This document shows, in pieces, positions 37,128-45,624 of a DNA stretch of 64,000 bases (position 1 is its first letter; each line of letters starts with the position of its first letter). The DNA lies in assembly GCA_963667815.1 (NCBI GenBank), contig OY764021.1. One strand, written 5' to 3'. The position numbers and the translations under genes were made by a program. The stretch comes from Saccharicrinis sp963667815. GTDB lineage: Bacteria > Bacteroidota > Bacteroidia > Bacteroidales > Marinilabiliaceae. Under the pieces are notes generated by a model. That model was not told the DNA's origin. It did not search any database and was given only the letters and a program-made list of their open reading frames with translations.

Positions 37128-38199
37128 AACGAAAGGTAAATCATTAAGTTTTAAAGGACAAAATATTTATATCGGAATAGATGTCCATTTGAAAAGTTGG
37201 GTAATATCCATTATGGCAGATGAAATTTTGTATAAAACATTTTCACAAGATCCAAGTGCAACATTATTGTTGAAATATCTAGAGAAGCATTTTCCTGAAG
37301 GGAATTATTATTCTGTTTATGAAGCTGGGTTCTGTGGTTTTAGTACTCATAGAGAGTTGTTATCAAAGGGTATAAAAAATATAGTAGTAAACCCAGCAGA
37401 TATCCCAACAACAGATAAAGAGAGAAAGCAAAAAGAAGATCGAAGAGATAGCAGAAAGTTATCACGATTATTAAAAAATAAGGCTTTGGAAGAAATTTAT
37501 ATTCCACCTTTATCAGTTGAAGAATTAAGAAGTTTAGTTAGATATAGAAAAACTACAGTAAATGATTTAGGAAGACAAAAGAATAGGATAAAATCATATT
37601 TATATTATTCAGGAATTAATATACCTATAGAGTTGAGTGGGCCATCTAAACACTGGTCAAAGAAGTTTTCAGATTGGTTAAGCACGGTTATTTTATCAAC
37701 AGAACAAGGAACGATGGTAATAAGCGAAATGCTGGAAACTGCAGGATTTTTACGACAAAAATGACTAAGAATTAATAGAGAACTAAGGAAAATAAGTAAA
37801 GAATCTAGTTATTCAAAGCTAATAAATCTATTACGAACCATACCAGGAATAGCATTAATTACAGCATTAACGATTATTACAGAATTAGTAACAATAAACA
37901 GATTTAAAAATTTAGATAGATTATGTTCTTATATCGGTTTAGTTCCAACTACAAATTCTTCTGGAGAAAATGAAAAAGTAGGAAATATAACAAAAAGATC
38001 AAATAAGGCATTGCGTGCAGCAATTGTAGAATCATCTTGGATTGCAATAAGGCATGATCCAGCTCTGACATTAAAGTATTTAGAATTAAGGAATAGAATG
38101 GAAGGATCAGATGCAATAATAAGAATAGCAAAAAAGTTATTAAATAGAATAAGATTTGTAATTAAGAACGAACAAGAATATGTTAAAGCAATTGTATAG
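37123..38199 (+). pseudogene. IS110/IS1111-type DEDD transposase, interrupted by an in-frame TGA
   Basis: Full frame is 358 codons with a single TGA at 37762-37764 (codon 214); both sides are in the same frame and both show family domains. N-terminal RuvC-like DEDD domain: YIGIDVHLKSW (Asp20), YSVYEAGFCGF, KEDRRDSRKLSRLL. C-terminal Transposase_20 domain after the stop: LRTIPGIALITALTI, FKNLDRLCSYIGLVPTTNSSG with the candidate catalytic serine, and RSNKALRAAIVESSW. Separated by the stop, the first part lacks the serine domain. Probably inactive unless the stop is read through. Confidence 0.85.
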
Positions 38200-38583
38200 T
38201 CAACAAAATAAATTTGATTATAAAAGCATCCAAGGAATAAGAAGACTGATTTACTCCTCCTGCAGCCCTTAATGGTGTCTGTTTTTTAAAGGCTTCAGCT
38301 CTTATCTGTAAAAATTAGTATAGAAATGCGGCTTTATTAAATGTCCGTTAATAGAAGGTTGTTTTTATAGATCAAATTTATTAAGCCAAGGAAGAAACCG
38401 ACGGCGATAGTTTTATACCGACGCAAGGATTCTTTTTAAAGGAATAAAGGGTGTCGAACCCCTTATTCCTTTGCCAAGGAAAGAAGACCTTCTTGCTCCG
38501 TATTGCCCGAAGAAAAGATTTTGAAAACATAATTCACTATAAATGAGTAAAAAACTTATAAATAATTTGGATTACAACATAGA
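38200..38583 (+). ncRNA. 3' non-coding region of the IS1111-like element, candidate bridge RNA
   Basis: 384 bases without a gene. They contain a strong hairpin, 14-bp stem with one mismatch (38438-38451 with 38459-38472, 7-base loop tgtcgaa), and repeated words gccaagga and ccgacg. IS110-family elements are known to encode a structured bridge RNA with target- and donor-binding loops; in the IS1111 group it lies downstream of the transposase gene, which matches this layout. The RNA limits are not determined and no loop-target pairing was proven here. Confidence 0.45.
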
Positions 38584-38622
38584 AGGAGGAGTACCCGAAG
38601 TATGAGGGGAAGGTGGTTTAAA
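38584..38622. repeat. Hairpin module copy 3, right part
   Basis: aggaggagtacccga through ggtggttta, slightly diverged from the copies at 35885-35923 and 36456-36494. Together with 36892-37021 it restores one module once the IS is removed. Confidence 0.85.
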
Positions 38623-38673
38623 TATCATACCCATCCCCCTCGAAACTAATATTTTAAAAGAGTTTTGGAAACT

Positions 38674-39378
38674 TTAGTTTCTAACCAATGTACCAATCTT
38701 CTCCCCTTTTATTACTCTTATCAAGTTACCCGGAGTATCCATATCAAAAACAATAATTGGCAAATCGTTTTCTTTACACATCGTTGTGGCTGTTAAATCC
38801 ATCACCTTTAAGCCTCTGTTATAGATTTCGTCGTAGGTAATCTCATCAAACTTAGTAGCTGTAGGATCTTTCTCAGGATCAGCAGTGTAAACACCATCAA
38901 CACGAGTACCTTTAAGCATTACATCTGCTTTAATTTCAATACCTCTTAACGAAGAACCTGTATCTGTAGTAAAATATGGATTTCCAGTTCCTGCTGATAA
39001 AATAACTACTTCCCCATTTTCAAGACATTCAATAGCTTTAGGCTGAGAATAAAATTCGCCCACAGGCTCCATTTTTATTGCTGTTAACACCCGAGCTTTA
39101 ACACCATTGTTATTCAAAGATGACTTAAGTGCTAAACTATTAATTACGGTTGCCAACATTCCCATTTGGTCGCCTTGGTAACGATCAAAACCTTTGGCAG
39201 CTCCACTTAAACCGCGAAATATATTTCCACCACCAATCACTATTCCAACTTGTACACCTAACTCTACAATTTCTTTAATTTGCTGAGCATATTCTTCCAA
39301 ACGTTCATTATCTATTCCATAACTTTGATCACCCATTAGTGATTCGCCACTTAGCTTAAGTAAGACTCTTTTATACAT
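38674..39378 (-). CDS. pyrH: UMP kinase
   Basis: Phosphorylates UMP to UDP; cytoplasmic hexamer of the amino acid kinase fold. It has 234 residues. Motifs: YKRVLLKLSGESLMG (N-terminal nucleotide loop), GVQVGIVIGGGNIFRG, VVILSAGTGNPYFTTDT, and DGVYTADPEKDPTA before the C-terminus. Length and motifs are standard. In many Bacteroidota frr lies next to pyrH; here the downstream side is occupied by the repeat/IS zone and no frr is seen. Confidence 0.95.
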   Translation of the reverse strand: MYKRVLLKLSGESLMGDQSYGIDNERLEEYAQQIKEIVELGVQVGIVIGGGNIFRGLSGAAKGFDRYQGDQMGMLATVINSLALKSSLNNNGVKARVLTAIKMEPVGEFYSQPKAIECLENGEVVILSAGTGNPYFTTDTGSSLRGIEIKADVMLKGTRVDGVYTADPEKDPTATKFDEITYDEIYNRGLKVMDLTATTMCKENDLPIIVFDMDTPGNLIRVIKGEKIGTLVRN

Positions 39379-39697
39379 GATGTTTATTTTAATCGAAAAT
39401 ATTTAATATCCACAAATCTAAGGAAAAAGCCACATTTCAAAAATTAATTGTTTTTAATTTAACCCTTCTTGCGTTAATCACAATTATTTTATGCTCATTG
39501 TTTGTATATTTATCGTCCATAAATCATGCACTTTTCAAAGACATACTTCTAAGTATACATTCAAAAATAAAATTGACCCAGTATTCCTATTCCGGGTTTA
39601 CTGTAATTTTTACTGCATATTAAATTATAATATGAATTTGAAAAGCTGTAAAGACTTTATTGTCAAATACCTTATATAACAGACAGAACGCATTATA
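39379..39697. other. Divergent intergenic region between pyrH and the flavoenzyme gene
   Basis: 319 bp, AT-rich. A short open frame (39491-39679) shows no recognisable protein features. No hairpin, repeat or convincing promoter pair was found. Confidence 0.4.
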
Positions 39698-41797
39698 ATG
39701 ACAAACAACCATTACAAAAAATTATTTGAACCTTACGAAATCGGTAAGCTTCAATTAAAAAACCGTATTGTAAAAACAGCCGCTCAAACCTATTTTTTTA
39801 ATTCAGGAAAACGCCGTGTAGGTAGCATTGCAAAAGCCTTTTATGGTGCCGTTGCCAAAGGTGGTGCTGGTTTAGTAGTTGTGGAAACACCTGCCATGGA
39901 ATGGCCTTTACTTGATGATGGAGATCGCCGGCTACGAATTGACAGTGACGAAAATATTAAAGATATACAAGAACTTGCCAAGGTGCTCCATCAGGATGAT
40001 TGCAAATGCTTTATGCAACTATATCACAGAGGACCCTGGGGTAAGGAATACAACTTTATAGCTCCACGCCTTGCCGCATCATCCATAAATGCTTATTCCA
40101 ACTACGATGTTCATGAGGAAGAACCTCCACGTACAATGACCATTGAGGAAATTGAAGAAACAACGGAGCGGTTTATCAGTTCAGCATACCGATTAAAAGC
40201 AGGTGGATTTGATGGCGTTGAAATTAATGCAGGAGCTGATCACCTGTTTCATACTTTCATGTCGCGTTTTTGGAACAAAAGAGATGATGAGTACGGACCG
40301 CAAAATATAGAAAACCGCATGCGGTTTCTTGATAATGTGGTTAAAGGTATCAAAAAACGTTGTGGTGAAGATTTCCCGGTTCAGGTGATTATCAATGCCT
40401 ATGAATATGGCTTAGGTAATGAAGGAATTACGCTTGAAGAAGGAATTAAAATTGCTCAACACCTTGAAAATATAGGAGTTGATATACTCCATGCACGAAC
40501 TCATATTGTAGGCCACCACCAAGGATCATACAATCAGGAAGTTTTATGGTATCCCGAACTGTGTTTTGACAAAAAGGATTTACCCAAAGAAATGGAATGG
40601 CGATATAACGGAGCCATGATAAACCTTCCTTCAGCAGCCGCCATAAAAAAAGCGACTAATAAAATTACAGTTTTAACAACCAGTGGTTTAAATGCTGATT
40701 CGGGAGAAAAAGCGCTTCTTGAAGGTAAAGTAGATTTAGTTGGCATCAACCGAAAAATTTTCGCTGATCCAGCATATCCAAATAAAATTAAACAAGGAAG
40801 AAAAGAAGATATTCAACCTTGTACTTTATGCGGAAATTGTAATAAGTTGTATAATAAACCTCGTCAATGCCGTATTAATGCCTCTTTTGGAACTGATAAA
40901 TACGATATTGAAAAAGCTACTGTTAAGAAAAAAGTAGTAGTTGCAGGTGGTGGTCCGGCAGGTATGCAGGCGGCACGTGTAGCAGCAATTAAAGGACATG
41001 ATGTAAGCCTTTATGATAATGGCCATTTACTTGGGGGTAACCTGCCTCTTGCCGCAACCATAAAAGGTGTTGAAATTGAAAAGGTTCCTGAGATATATAA
41101 ATTCTTTGAAACTCAACTACAAAAGCTTAATGTTAAAGTATATAAGGGTACTACCCTAGATGAATCTACAATTTTAAAGGAAAAGCCTGACGCTTTGGTA
41201 TTAGCAACTGGTGCTCAACCAACATATCCTGATATACCGGGAATGAATGGATCAAATGTGATCAAGTCATCTGAATTATATGCTATAGGTAAATTCTTCC
41301 TTCGTTATTTTAGTCCGGCAACATTGAATAAATCACTGAATTTATTTGTTCCTCAGGGCAAGAAATTCTGGAAACCAATTGGCAAAAAAGTGGTGATTAT
41401 TGGAGGTTCAATATATGGTTGCCAATTGGCAGAATTCTTAGTTAAAAGAGGCCGACAAGCCATTATTGTGGAAGAAGGTAATGAACTTGGTGCATTACTT
41501 GCTCCGGAAAGAAAGAATCGCCTATTCTTGTGGTTCAATAAAAAAGGAGTTGAGATGCACGCCAGTGTGAAACTAATAGCGGTCAACAAAAAAGGGCTCG
41601 TAATAAAAACAAAAAACGGTGAGGAAAAACTTTTAGAAGCAGATCATATTTTACCTATTGGTGTATCTCCAAACAAAACGCTTTATAATAACCTCAAAGG
41701 CAAAGTTCCAGAGCTATATAATATTGGCGACAGTGAAGATCCGGCTATTATACCAGAAGCAACAGGTGAAGGCTGGAGAGTTGGAAATTTGATTTAA
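39698..41797 (+). CDS. Old-yellow-enzyme type NADH:flavin oxidoreductase with Fe-S and FAD domains
   Basis: Multidomain reductase of 699 residues, like 2,4-dienoyl-CoA reductase or 2-enoate reductases. The FMN-binding TIM barrel is about 1-340 (LKNRIVKTAAQTY, EINAGADHLFHTFMSRFWNK). A 4Fe-4S cluster follows with CTLCGNCNKLYNKPRQC (about 368-384), then a FAD/NAD(P)H module with VVVAGGGPAGMQAARVAA and a second Rossmann motif VVIIGGSIYGCQLAEF. It is expected to reduce C=C bonds of unsaturated acids or CoA esters under anaerobic conditions. Monocistronic with its own terminator; exact substrate unknown. Confidence 0.9.
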   Translation: MTNNHYKKLFEPYEIGKLQLKNRIVKTAAQTYFFNSGKRRVGSIAKAFYGAVAKGGAGLVVVETPAMEWPLLDDGDRRLRIDSDENIKDIQELAKVLHQDDCKCFMQLYHRGPWGKEYNFIAPRLAASSINAYSNYDVHEEEPPRTMTIEEIEETTERFISSAYRLKAGGFDGVEINAGADHLFHTFMSRFWNKRDDEYGPQNIENRMRFLDNVVKGIKKRCGEDFPVQVIINAYEYGLGNEGITLEEGIKIAQHLENIGVDILHARTHIVGHHQGSYNQEVLWYPELCFDKKDLPKEMEWRYNGAMINLPSAAAIKKATNKITVLTTSGLNADSGEKALLEGKVDLVGINRKIFADPAYPNKIKQGRKEDIQPCTLCGNCNKLYNKPRQCRINASFGTDKYDIEKATVKKKVVVAGGGPAGMQAARVAAIKGHDVSLYDNGHLLGGNLPLAATIKGVEIEKVPEIYKFFETQLQKLNVKVYKGTTLDESTILKEKPDALVLATGAQPTYPDIPGMNGSNVIKSSELYAIGKFFLRYFSPATLNKSLNLFVPQGKKFWKPIGKKVVIIGGSIYGCQLAEFLVKRGRQAIIVEEGNELGALLAPERKNRLFLWFNKKGVEMHASVKLIAVNKKGLVIKTKNGEEKLLEADHILPIGVSPNKTLYNNLKGKVPELYNIGDSEDPAIIPEATGEGWRVGNLI

Positions 41798-41839
41798 TGT
41801 TTTAAACTGATATAACAGCATATCATATCAATAATTAAT

Positions 41840-41879
41840 AAGGGTAGTGATTTAAACAAGAGTCACTACCCTTTTCTTA
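41840..41879 (+). terminator. Terminator after the OYE-type gene
   Basis: aagggtagtga (41840-41850) pairs perfectly with tcactaccctt (41863-41873); 12-base loop; then ttcttatt. Confidence 0.88.
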
Positions 41880-41936
41880 TTATCCTGTGTTCGATTAAAA
41901 TATCATTTAGTAACTTGTCTTGCAAAATAATGCAAG

Positions 41937-42722
41937 TTGAAATCCTATCGATTTTCCATAAATATTACTGCTGTACACGAATCAAATTTCAAATGCGTGG
42001 TTTCAGATGGTATTGAAAGCAATGAATTATCGTATTACTACGATAATAAATCTATTGTTTTCTGCCATAGAAATAACTTATCGGATGCTATCCTTAACAA
42101 TACTTTTCAATTTAATAAAGTCATCAGTTCTGCACTTAAAGGAACATTAACTGTAGGACACACCATACATTGTGTTTTTATTGATGGTTTTCCGTTTATT
42201 AAGGAAGCTGACTTCTCTGGCATTATTCAAGTAGACCGAAGACATGATGATCTTATCATAACTCCAAAACAAACGGAATCAAACGGATTTTACAAGCTGT
42301 ATACGGATGGATCATTTCACAGTCCTTCTGGCCATTCTGGTATTGGAGGTATTATTGAGGATACCAATGGAGTTCAGGAGGCTTTTAGCTATTCTTTTAA
42401 AGAAGGAAGTAGTAATTTAATGGAACTACTTGCTGTAAAAAAAGGATTGGAGCAACTCCACAATATCGATAAAATACAACTTTATACCGACAGTAGATAT
42501 GTTATCAGAGGTTTGGTGCAATGGATTCATTTTTGGAAACTTAATGACTGGCAAACAGCTCATGGCAAAAAGGTAAAGTTTGCAAAACTATGGCAAGAAA
42601 CGGACAAATTATGCAATGGAAAAATCATGCAATTTAAGTAGATCAAAGGTCATATCGGTCATAAGGAACAAAGCCATTGTCATAATCTAGCTAAAGAATC
42701 TGCGCAAGGTTTTAAAAAATAA
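41937..42722 (+). pseudogene. RNase H-like protein gene with an in-frame amber codon
   Basis: The reading frame starts at TTG 41937 (no ATG or GTG is better placed) and stops at TAG 42639-42641 after 234 codons. The same frame continues for 26 codons with IKGHIGHKEQSHCHNLAKES, which matches the end of RNase HI. The lost residue is the Trp of the usual W-x-K-G-H, so TGG to TAG is likely. RNase H features: LYTDGSFHSPSG (first Asp), LMELLAVKKGL (Glu), LYTDSRYVI (Asp). The fourth acidic position of the CDELA box reads CHNLA. An extra N-terminal domain of about 115 residues is not recognised. Probably inactive or partly functional. Confidence 0.75.
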
Positions 42723-42741
42723 ATACATTATAAGCTTATAC

Positions 42742-42852
42742 CTGTTACGGACCAGGAACCTAACAAGGTCGTAACAACTGCGGATGTCACTCACTATTGG
42801 CTCACTATTCCTTCACTATTAGCTCACATCTGCCTCACTGTGGAGTGAATAT
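42742..42852. repeat. Second array with an 11-bp period (ctcactatt units)
   Basis: Five perfectly phased 11-bp units occur: ctcactattgg (42790), ctcactattcc (42801), ttcactattag (42812), ctcacatctgc (42823), ctcactgtgga (42834). Looser units of the same length precede (ctgttacggac, caggaacctaa, caaggtcgtaa, caactgcggat) and may resume near 42910-42975 (gctacggatct, gttctgtacca). The 11-base period and the tacgga/tgcgga words are shared with the array at 7941-8093, though the unit sequence differs. It lies in a 335-bp gap without a gene. Confidence 0.8.
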
Positions 42853-42993
42853 TAAGTGTGTAATTAGTATATTATTTGTAAAGATTATCAGTACTGTATC
42901 CATTTTTGCTACGGATCTGTTCTGTACCAGGTCCCTACTTGAGTATACCTGTTTACTATATTTGCCGGATTATGAATAGGAAAATAAACGAAC

Positions 42994-43043
42994 AAAAAAA
43001 GCGGATAATAATCATTTCAGATCACCATCCGCCTTTTTATAAT
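42994..43043. terminator. Terminator hairpin 3' of the TlpA-like gene
   Basis: aaaaaaagcggat (42994-43006) pairs with atccgccttttt (43027-43038), allowing one bulged C. A/T runs on both sides let it act on the minus-strand TlpA-like gene (stop at 43058). Confidence 0.75.
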
Positions 43044-43057
43044 ATATGAAGTTTTAT

Positions 43058-44155
43058 TTAGTCTAGTAACTCAGCAATTTTTGCTCTCAACTCCTCTCCT
43101 CTTAAGTTTTTAGCAATAATCTTACCTTCTTTATCCAGTAAAACTGTATGAGGAATACTTGATACTCCATAAAGTTGAGCGACTTCATTTCCCCAACCTT
43201 TTAGGTCTGATACATGATTCCATGTCAATTGATCTTCTTCAATAGCTTTTAACCAGGCATCTTTCTTTTGATCTAAAGACACACCTAAAATATCAAATCC
43301 TTTGTCTTTATAATCCGCGTATAATTTAACCACATTTGGATTTTCGCCGCGACAAGGACCACACCAGCTAGCCCAGAAATCAACTAACAAATACTTTCCT
43401 TTAAATGAAGATAAAGAAACAGCATTTCCTTCAACATCATTTTGAGTAAATTCAGGAGCTTCTTTACCTACCGCTACAGTTTCAAGTACTGAAACACGTT
43501 CCATTAAAGCTTTATAATAAGCATTTGAAACTAATGAAGAATCTAATTTTGCCAAGCCTTCTTTCATCTCTTCAAGTGACCCATGACGGTACATATTGTA
43601 CACCACAAAAGCTGACACTGGTGAAGTTGGATTAGCTTTTACCATTTCTGATTTAATATCATCCACTTTTTGTGCCTCAGCCATATATTCCTCATAAATG
43701 GCGTTAGCTTTTGCGGTATCTCCTGCTTGATTTGCAGCTGCAAATTTTGGTCTTAGTTCACGACTTACTTCTGCAATACGTTTTTCTGAGTCGGTAATTC
43801 CTTTATATAAGTCGTAAGCTGAACCTCCGGTAATTGAAGCCACGTTTAAGCTATCCACACTACCACTGATTGTATATGCTGAATTATCAGCGAAAAAGCT
43901 AACTGAATTTCTGGTTTTATCCTCACCAATTACCATTAATAATGGAGATTCAAGTGTTGTTGAGTAGTTGATAACACCATCTGTTATTACCAAAGTATCT
44001 AATGCATTAAAATCTTTACCATCTAAAACATTAACTACTAATGTTTTTTCACCATTATTATTCAACTTTCCGGTTAGTGTAAAGGTCGGTTTTTGTTCCT
44101 GACAAGAAGCCAGAATTAAAATAGCCACAAGGGCACTTAAAATTATCTTCTTCAT
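43058..44155 (-). CDS. TlpA-family thioredoxin-like lipoprotein with N-terminal DUF4369 domain
   Basis: Envelope thiol-disulfide oxidoreductase of 365 residues. A lipoprotein signal ends in LILASC (Cys18). A beta-rich DUF4369-like domain (FTLTGKLNNNGEKTLVVNVL) covers about 24-120, then a helical spacer, then an AhpC/TSA-type domain with the redox motif WASWCGPCRGENP and the cis-proline stretch YGVSSIPHTVLLD. Such proteins are abundant in Bacteroidota and act in periplasmic redox maintenance or cytochrome maturation. Monocistronic. Confidence 0.92.
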   Translation of the reverse strand: MKKIILSALVAILILASCQEQKPTFTLTGKLNNNGEKTLVVNVLDGKDFNALDTLVITDGVINYSTTLESPLLMVIGEDKTRNSVSFFADNSAYTISGSVDSLNVASITGGSAYDLYKGITDSEKRIAEVSRELRPKFAAANQAGDTAKANAIYEEYMAEAQKVDDIKSEMVKANPTSPVSAFVVYNMYRHGSLEEMKEGLAKLDSSLVSNAYYKALMERVSVLETVAVGKEAPEFTQNDVEGNAVSLSSFKGKYLLVDFWASWCGPCRGENPNVVKLYADYKDKGFDILGVSLDQKKDAWLKAIEEDQLTWNHVSDLKGWGNEVAQLYGVSSIPHTVLLDKEGKIIAKNLRGEELRAKIAELLD

Positions 44156-44535
44156 TTGAGTGTTTTTGTTATTGGAGAAAATTCTCCTTTTGAGTTTAAT
44201 TATTCAATAAAGATAAATAATTCTTTGTTATGCATACACCGTACACCCCTAATATTAAAATTTCATCATCAAGATAGAATATGAAGTTATTTTAAGAAGG
44301 GTTGGTTCAAAAAAAATTTCTAATACACTTCTCTATTTTGCACATATTGCAATTAAAAACAATAATATCATGAGTTGTAGTAATTATTGCAAGTTTTACT
44401 AGAAGCAGAGCTGTATCTTGCAATTTTTAATTCATTTATTTATTCCTATCAGCGTGTAACACAATAATTAAGGCCTACACTCCATTGATGCAACACAGCT
44501 TTTTCAATACATTTAATATATAAAATACCGAAGCC
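44156..44535. other. 380-bp divergent intergenic region
   Basis: AT-rich. A 10-codon open frame starting ATG at 44370 (MSCSNYCKFY) is seen but has no support as a gene. No hairpin or repeat of note. Confidence 0.35.
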
Positions 44536-45396
44536 ATGAAAACTATATTATGCATGATCATCTTTGCCTTTCTTTTTGGTTTTACATTTGGCCAGGAACA
44601 AGAAAAAGATTCTACATTAACTCATATTGAAACAGTTGAAGGCAATGAGTTTTTTGGAAAAATTATTGAAGAAGATGATTTATCCATTAAGTTGATGAGC
44701 ACCACTTACGGTGAAGTAACCATTCAGAAAAAAGATATCAAAAAAAGAGAAACGATAGTTGCAGATCGCATTAAAGAAGGAAAATTCTGGTTTCCAAATC
44801 CTCAATCATCACGATATTTTTGGGCTCCCAACGGATATGGATTAAAAAAAGGAGAAGGTTATTATCAGAATATCTATGTATTCTGGAATCACTTTTCTGC
44901 AGGCATTACGGATCATTTTTCTTTAGGAGTTACTGTCATACCTATGTTTATGTTCGATGGGGCTCCTACACCTTTTATGGTAGCTCCTAAAGTATCTATT
45001 CCTATTAAAAAGGATCAGTTTAATATTGGGATTGGTGCATTATTGGGAACCATATTATTTGAAGAGTCCAATAAATATGGCTTATTATACGGAACATCAA
45101 CCATAGGAACCAGGGATAATAATGTTTCATTTGGGATTTCCTATGGATTCTCAGGAAACAATTGGTCTAAATCACCGGTTTATAACTTTAGCGGAATGAA
45201 ACGAATTACGAATCGTGGATATTTTATTTCTGAAAACTATATATTTCCTCATGGAGATGTATTGATGTCTTTTGGTGGTAGAAACGTCTGGAAACGCATA
45301 TCCATGGATTATATTTTCCTCGTTCCATTAAGTTCAGATTCAAATTCAACCTTGATTTTTCCAATAATAGGCATTGTAATTCCATTTGGAAAATAG
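44536..45396 (+). CDS. Secreted protein of unknown function, probable outer-membrane barrel
   Basis: 286 residues with a signal peptide (about 1-19, FGFTFGQ). The region after it (TVEGNEFFGKIIEEDDLSIKLMSTTYGEVTIQKKDIKK, here abbreviated) is a small beta-domain of the kind that follows signal peptides in Bacteroidota envelope proteins. From about 85 onwards alternating aromatic/hydrophobic strands (FSAGITDHFSLGVTV, PFMVAPKVSIPI, FNIGIGALLGTILF) and a C-terminal hydrophobic strand suggest a barrel. Function not recognised. A DUF559-type half-module follows its 3' end. Confidence 0.7.
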   Translation: MKTILCMIIFAFLFGFTFGQEQEKDSTLTHIETVEGNEFFGKIIEEDDLSIKLMSTTYGEVTIQKKDIKKRETIVADRIKEGKFWFPNPQSSRYFWAPNGYGLKKGEGYYQNIYVFWNHFSAGITDHFSLGVTVIPMFMFDGAPTPFMVAPKVSIPIKKDQFNIGIGALLGTILFEESNKYGLLYGTSTIGTRDNNVSFGISYGFSGNNWSKSPVYNFSGMKRITNRGYFISENYIFPHGDVLMSFGGRNVWKRISMDYIFLVPLSSDSNSTLIFPIIGIVIPFGK

Positions 45397-45442
45397 AGTT
45401 GTAAAAGAATTGCAAACTTATAATGTTAGCTATTGAGTTATA

Positions 45443-45494
45443 AAACCACCTCCCCCTCGTTCCTCGAGTACTCCTCCTAAAACAGGAGGAGAGT
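45443..45494 (-). repeat. Solo half-module of the DUF559-associated repeat
   Basis: aaaccacctccccctcg through ctcctcctaaaacaggaggag is the reverse complement of the right half of the modules at 35751-36494, including the perfect hairpin and its loop. No DUF559 gene is beside it. It lies between the 3' ends of two genes. Confidence 0.85.
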
Positions 45495-45557
45495 TTATTG
45501 GCAGCTTGTATATTTTTCGCTCATTTAGAAATGAAAAGGTTTAATATGGTGGAAAAA

Positions 45558-45601
45558 AAAATGGTGTAGGTTTCTGGAAAACCAGAACCCCACACCATTT
45601 T
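45558..45601 (-). terminator. Terminator for the M16 peptidase gene
   Basis: A 20-bp stem (45558-45577 with 45582-45601, two G-T type mismatches) with a 4-base loop. On the minus strand it is followed by a run of T. Confidence 0.9.
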
Positions 45602-45624
45602 AATCTAACTTAATATGTCTCTTT

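Larger units (their letters stand above)
37022..38583 (+). mobile_element. IS110-family (IS1111-like) insertion, about 1.56 kb
   Basis: The limits are deduced by comparing the disrupted hairpin module with its two intact neighbours. There is no clear target duplication, as expected for this family. Subterminal inverted repeats tatgtttgtaat (37033-37044) and attacaacata (38571-38581) match with one gap; they lie about 11 bp from the left end and 2-3 bp from the right end, the asymmetric arrangement described for the IS1111 group. The transposase gene is interrupted by a stop codon. The 3' non-coding part is long (about 385 bp). Ends are uncertain by 1-3 bases. Confidence 0.82.

Noticed and set aside
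36904..37128. Minus-strand 74-codon frame across the IS left end
   Set aside because: It spans the junction of the hairpin module and the IS and has no recognisable content.
37762..37764. TGA as a selenocysteine or reassigned codon
   Set aside because: TGA serves as a normal stop in other genes here (for example the sigma factor gene at 61301-61303) and no SECIS-like element or selenoprotein context is seen.
42797..42979. 60-codon open frame in the second 11-bp array
   Set aside because: It reads through the repeat units and shows no protein-like features; the array itself explains it.
44370..44402. Ten-codon frame MSCSNYCKFY as a leader peptide
   Set aside because: No hairpin or attenuator structure beside it and no conservation can be tested; chance is likely.
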